A DNA stretch of 64,000 nucleotides from Halobacillus_B rhizosphaerae (GTDB taxonomy: Bacteria > Bacillota > Bacilli > Bacillales > Halobacillaceae). A program made the translations under genes and the position numbers. Shown in pieces: positions 63,965 through 64,000 of the stretch (positions within the stretch are counted from its first letter, which is position 1; the number at the start of each line of letters is the position of its first letter). The notes under the pieces are model-generated. The model did no database searches. It worked only from the letters and a program-made list of their open reading frames with translations, and had not been told where the DNA came from. The DNA is taken from the NCBI RefSeq assembly GCF_046719735.1, contig NZ_JAUTWQ010000011.1:171079-235078 (forward strand), in the 5' to 3' direction.

Positions 63965-64000
63965 TTTTTATTTTATACATAAGACTAACGAGGCCCGTTG

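Noticed and set aside
1..64000. CRISPR arrays, phage genes, integrases and insertion sequences
   Set aside because: No spaced direct repeats, cas genes, recombinases or transposases were found.

Overview
The window is chromosomal DNA from a low-to-moderate G+C Gram-positive of the family Bacillaceae. The gene order acpS, ydcC-type lipoprotein, alr, ndoAI/ndoA, rsbR-S-T-U-V-W, sigB, rsbX, tex, cmpA, ydcK-type SprT protein, tRNA-Asn, tRNA-Ser is the arrangement known from Bacillus subtilis. Strong AAGGAGG ribosome binding sites, many GTG/TTG starts, T-box and S-box leaders and a sporulation gene (cmpA) agree with this. A betaine-type BCCT transporter and the many accessory stress genes suggest a moderately halophilic member such as a Halobacillus-like species; the exact genus is inference. 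No phage, integrase, insertion sequence or CRISPR array was seen.

Layout. 1-13 kb: partial DUF2254 membrane protein, GNAT enzymes, a glutamine transaminase (mtnE) and its omega-amidase partner (mtnU) separated by a CoA-disulfide-reductase-like flavoenzyme, a bacterial NO synthase and two small membrane proteins; then a LytS/LytT sensor pair followed by a CstA transporter with a cre-like site. 12.4-13.0 kb: a structured region with promoter and terminator that looks like an undescribed non-coding RNA. 13-24 kb: transglycosylase, flavin reductase, Ohr, HesB-like protein, a T-box controlled divergent trpS, a BCCT transporter, a nucleotidyltransferase, a second DUF2254 protein and the polyprenyl-phosphate translocase popT. 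24-35 kb: thioredoxin-like and FAD oxidoreductase genes, methyltransferases, PPOX and luciferase-like flavoproteins, a YknW/YknX-like membrane pair, a lipid kinase and a MarR regulator. 35-37 kb: an ABC-F gene preceded by a short leader ORF, a hairpin and an intrinsic terminator, which has the form of an antibiotic-sensing attenuator. 37-42 kb: an S-box controlled cysH and siroheme operon (cysH, sumT, sirB, sirC, hemD-like). 42-49 kb: redox protein, YppG, esterase, MFS and DMT transporters, DegV and the cold-shock type helicase cshA. 49-64 kb: the conserved rhomboid-acpS-alr-ndoA-sigB-tex-sprT-tRNA block.

How the parts fit together. The complete sigma-B partner-switching module (RsbR/S stressosome core, RsbT activator, RsbU and RsbX phosphatases, RsbV/RsbW switch, SigB) lies in one run of overlapping genes with an internal sigma-B-type promoter before rsbV. 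Sequences of the same form (GTTTxx, 13-15 bases, GGGxAx) precede the BCCT transporter, ohr and a glutaredoxin-like gene in this same window, so osmoprotection, peroxide defence and thiol redox may be locally represented members of the regulon. Three kinds of RNA-based control also occur: a tryptophan T-box, an S-adenosylmethionine S-box, and the proposed ribosome-sensing attenuator of the ABC-F gene. Three intergenic repeat elements, one with a perfect 23-bp hairpin and one with 10-bp terminal inverted repeats, are the only repetitive DNA recognised.
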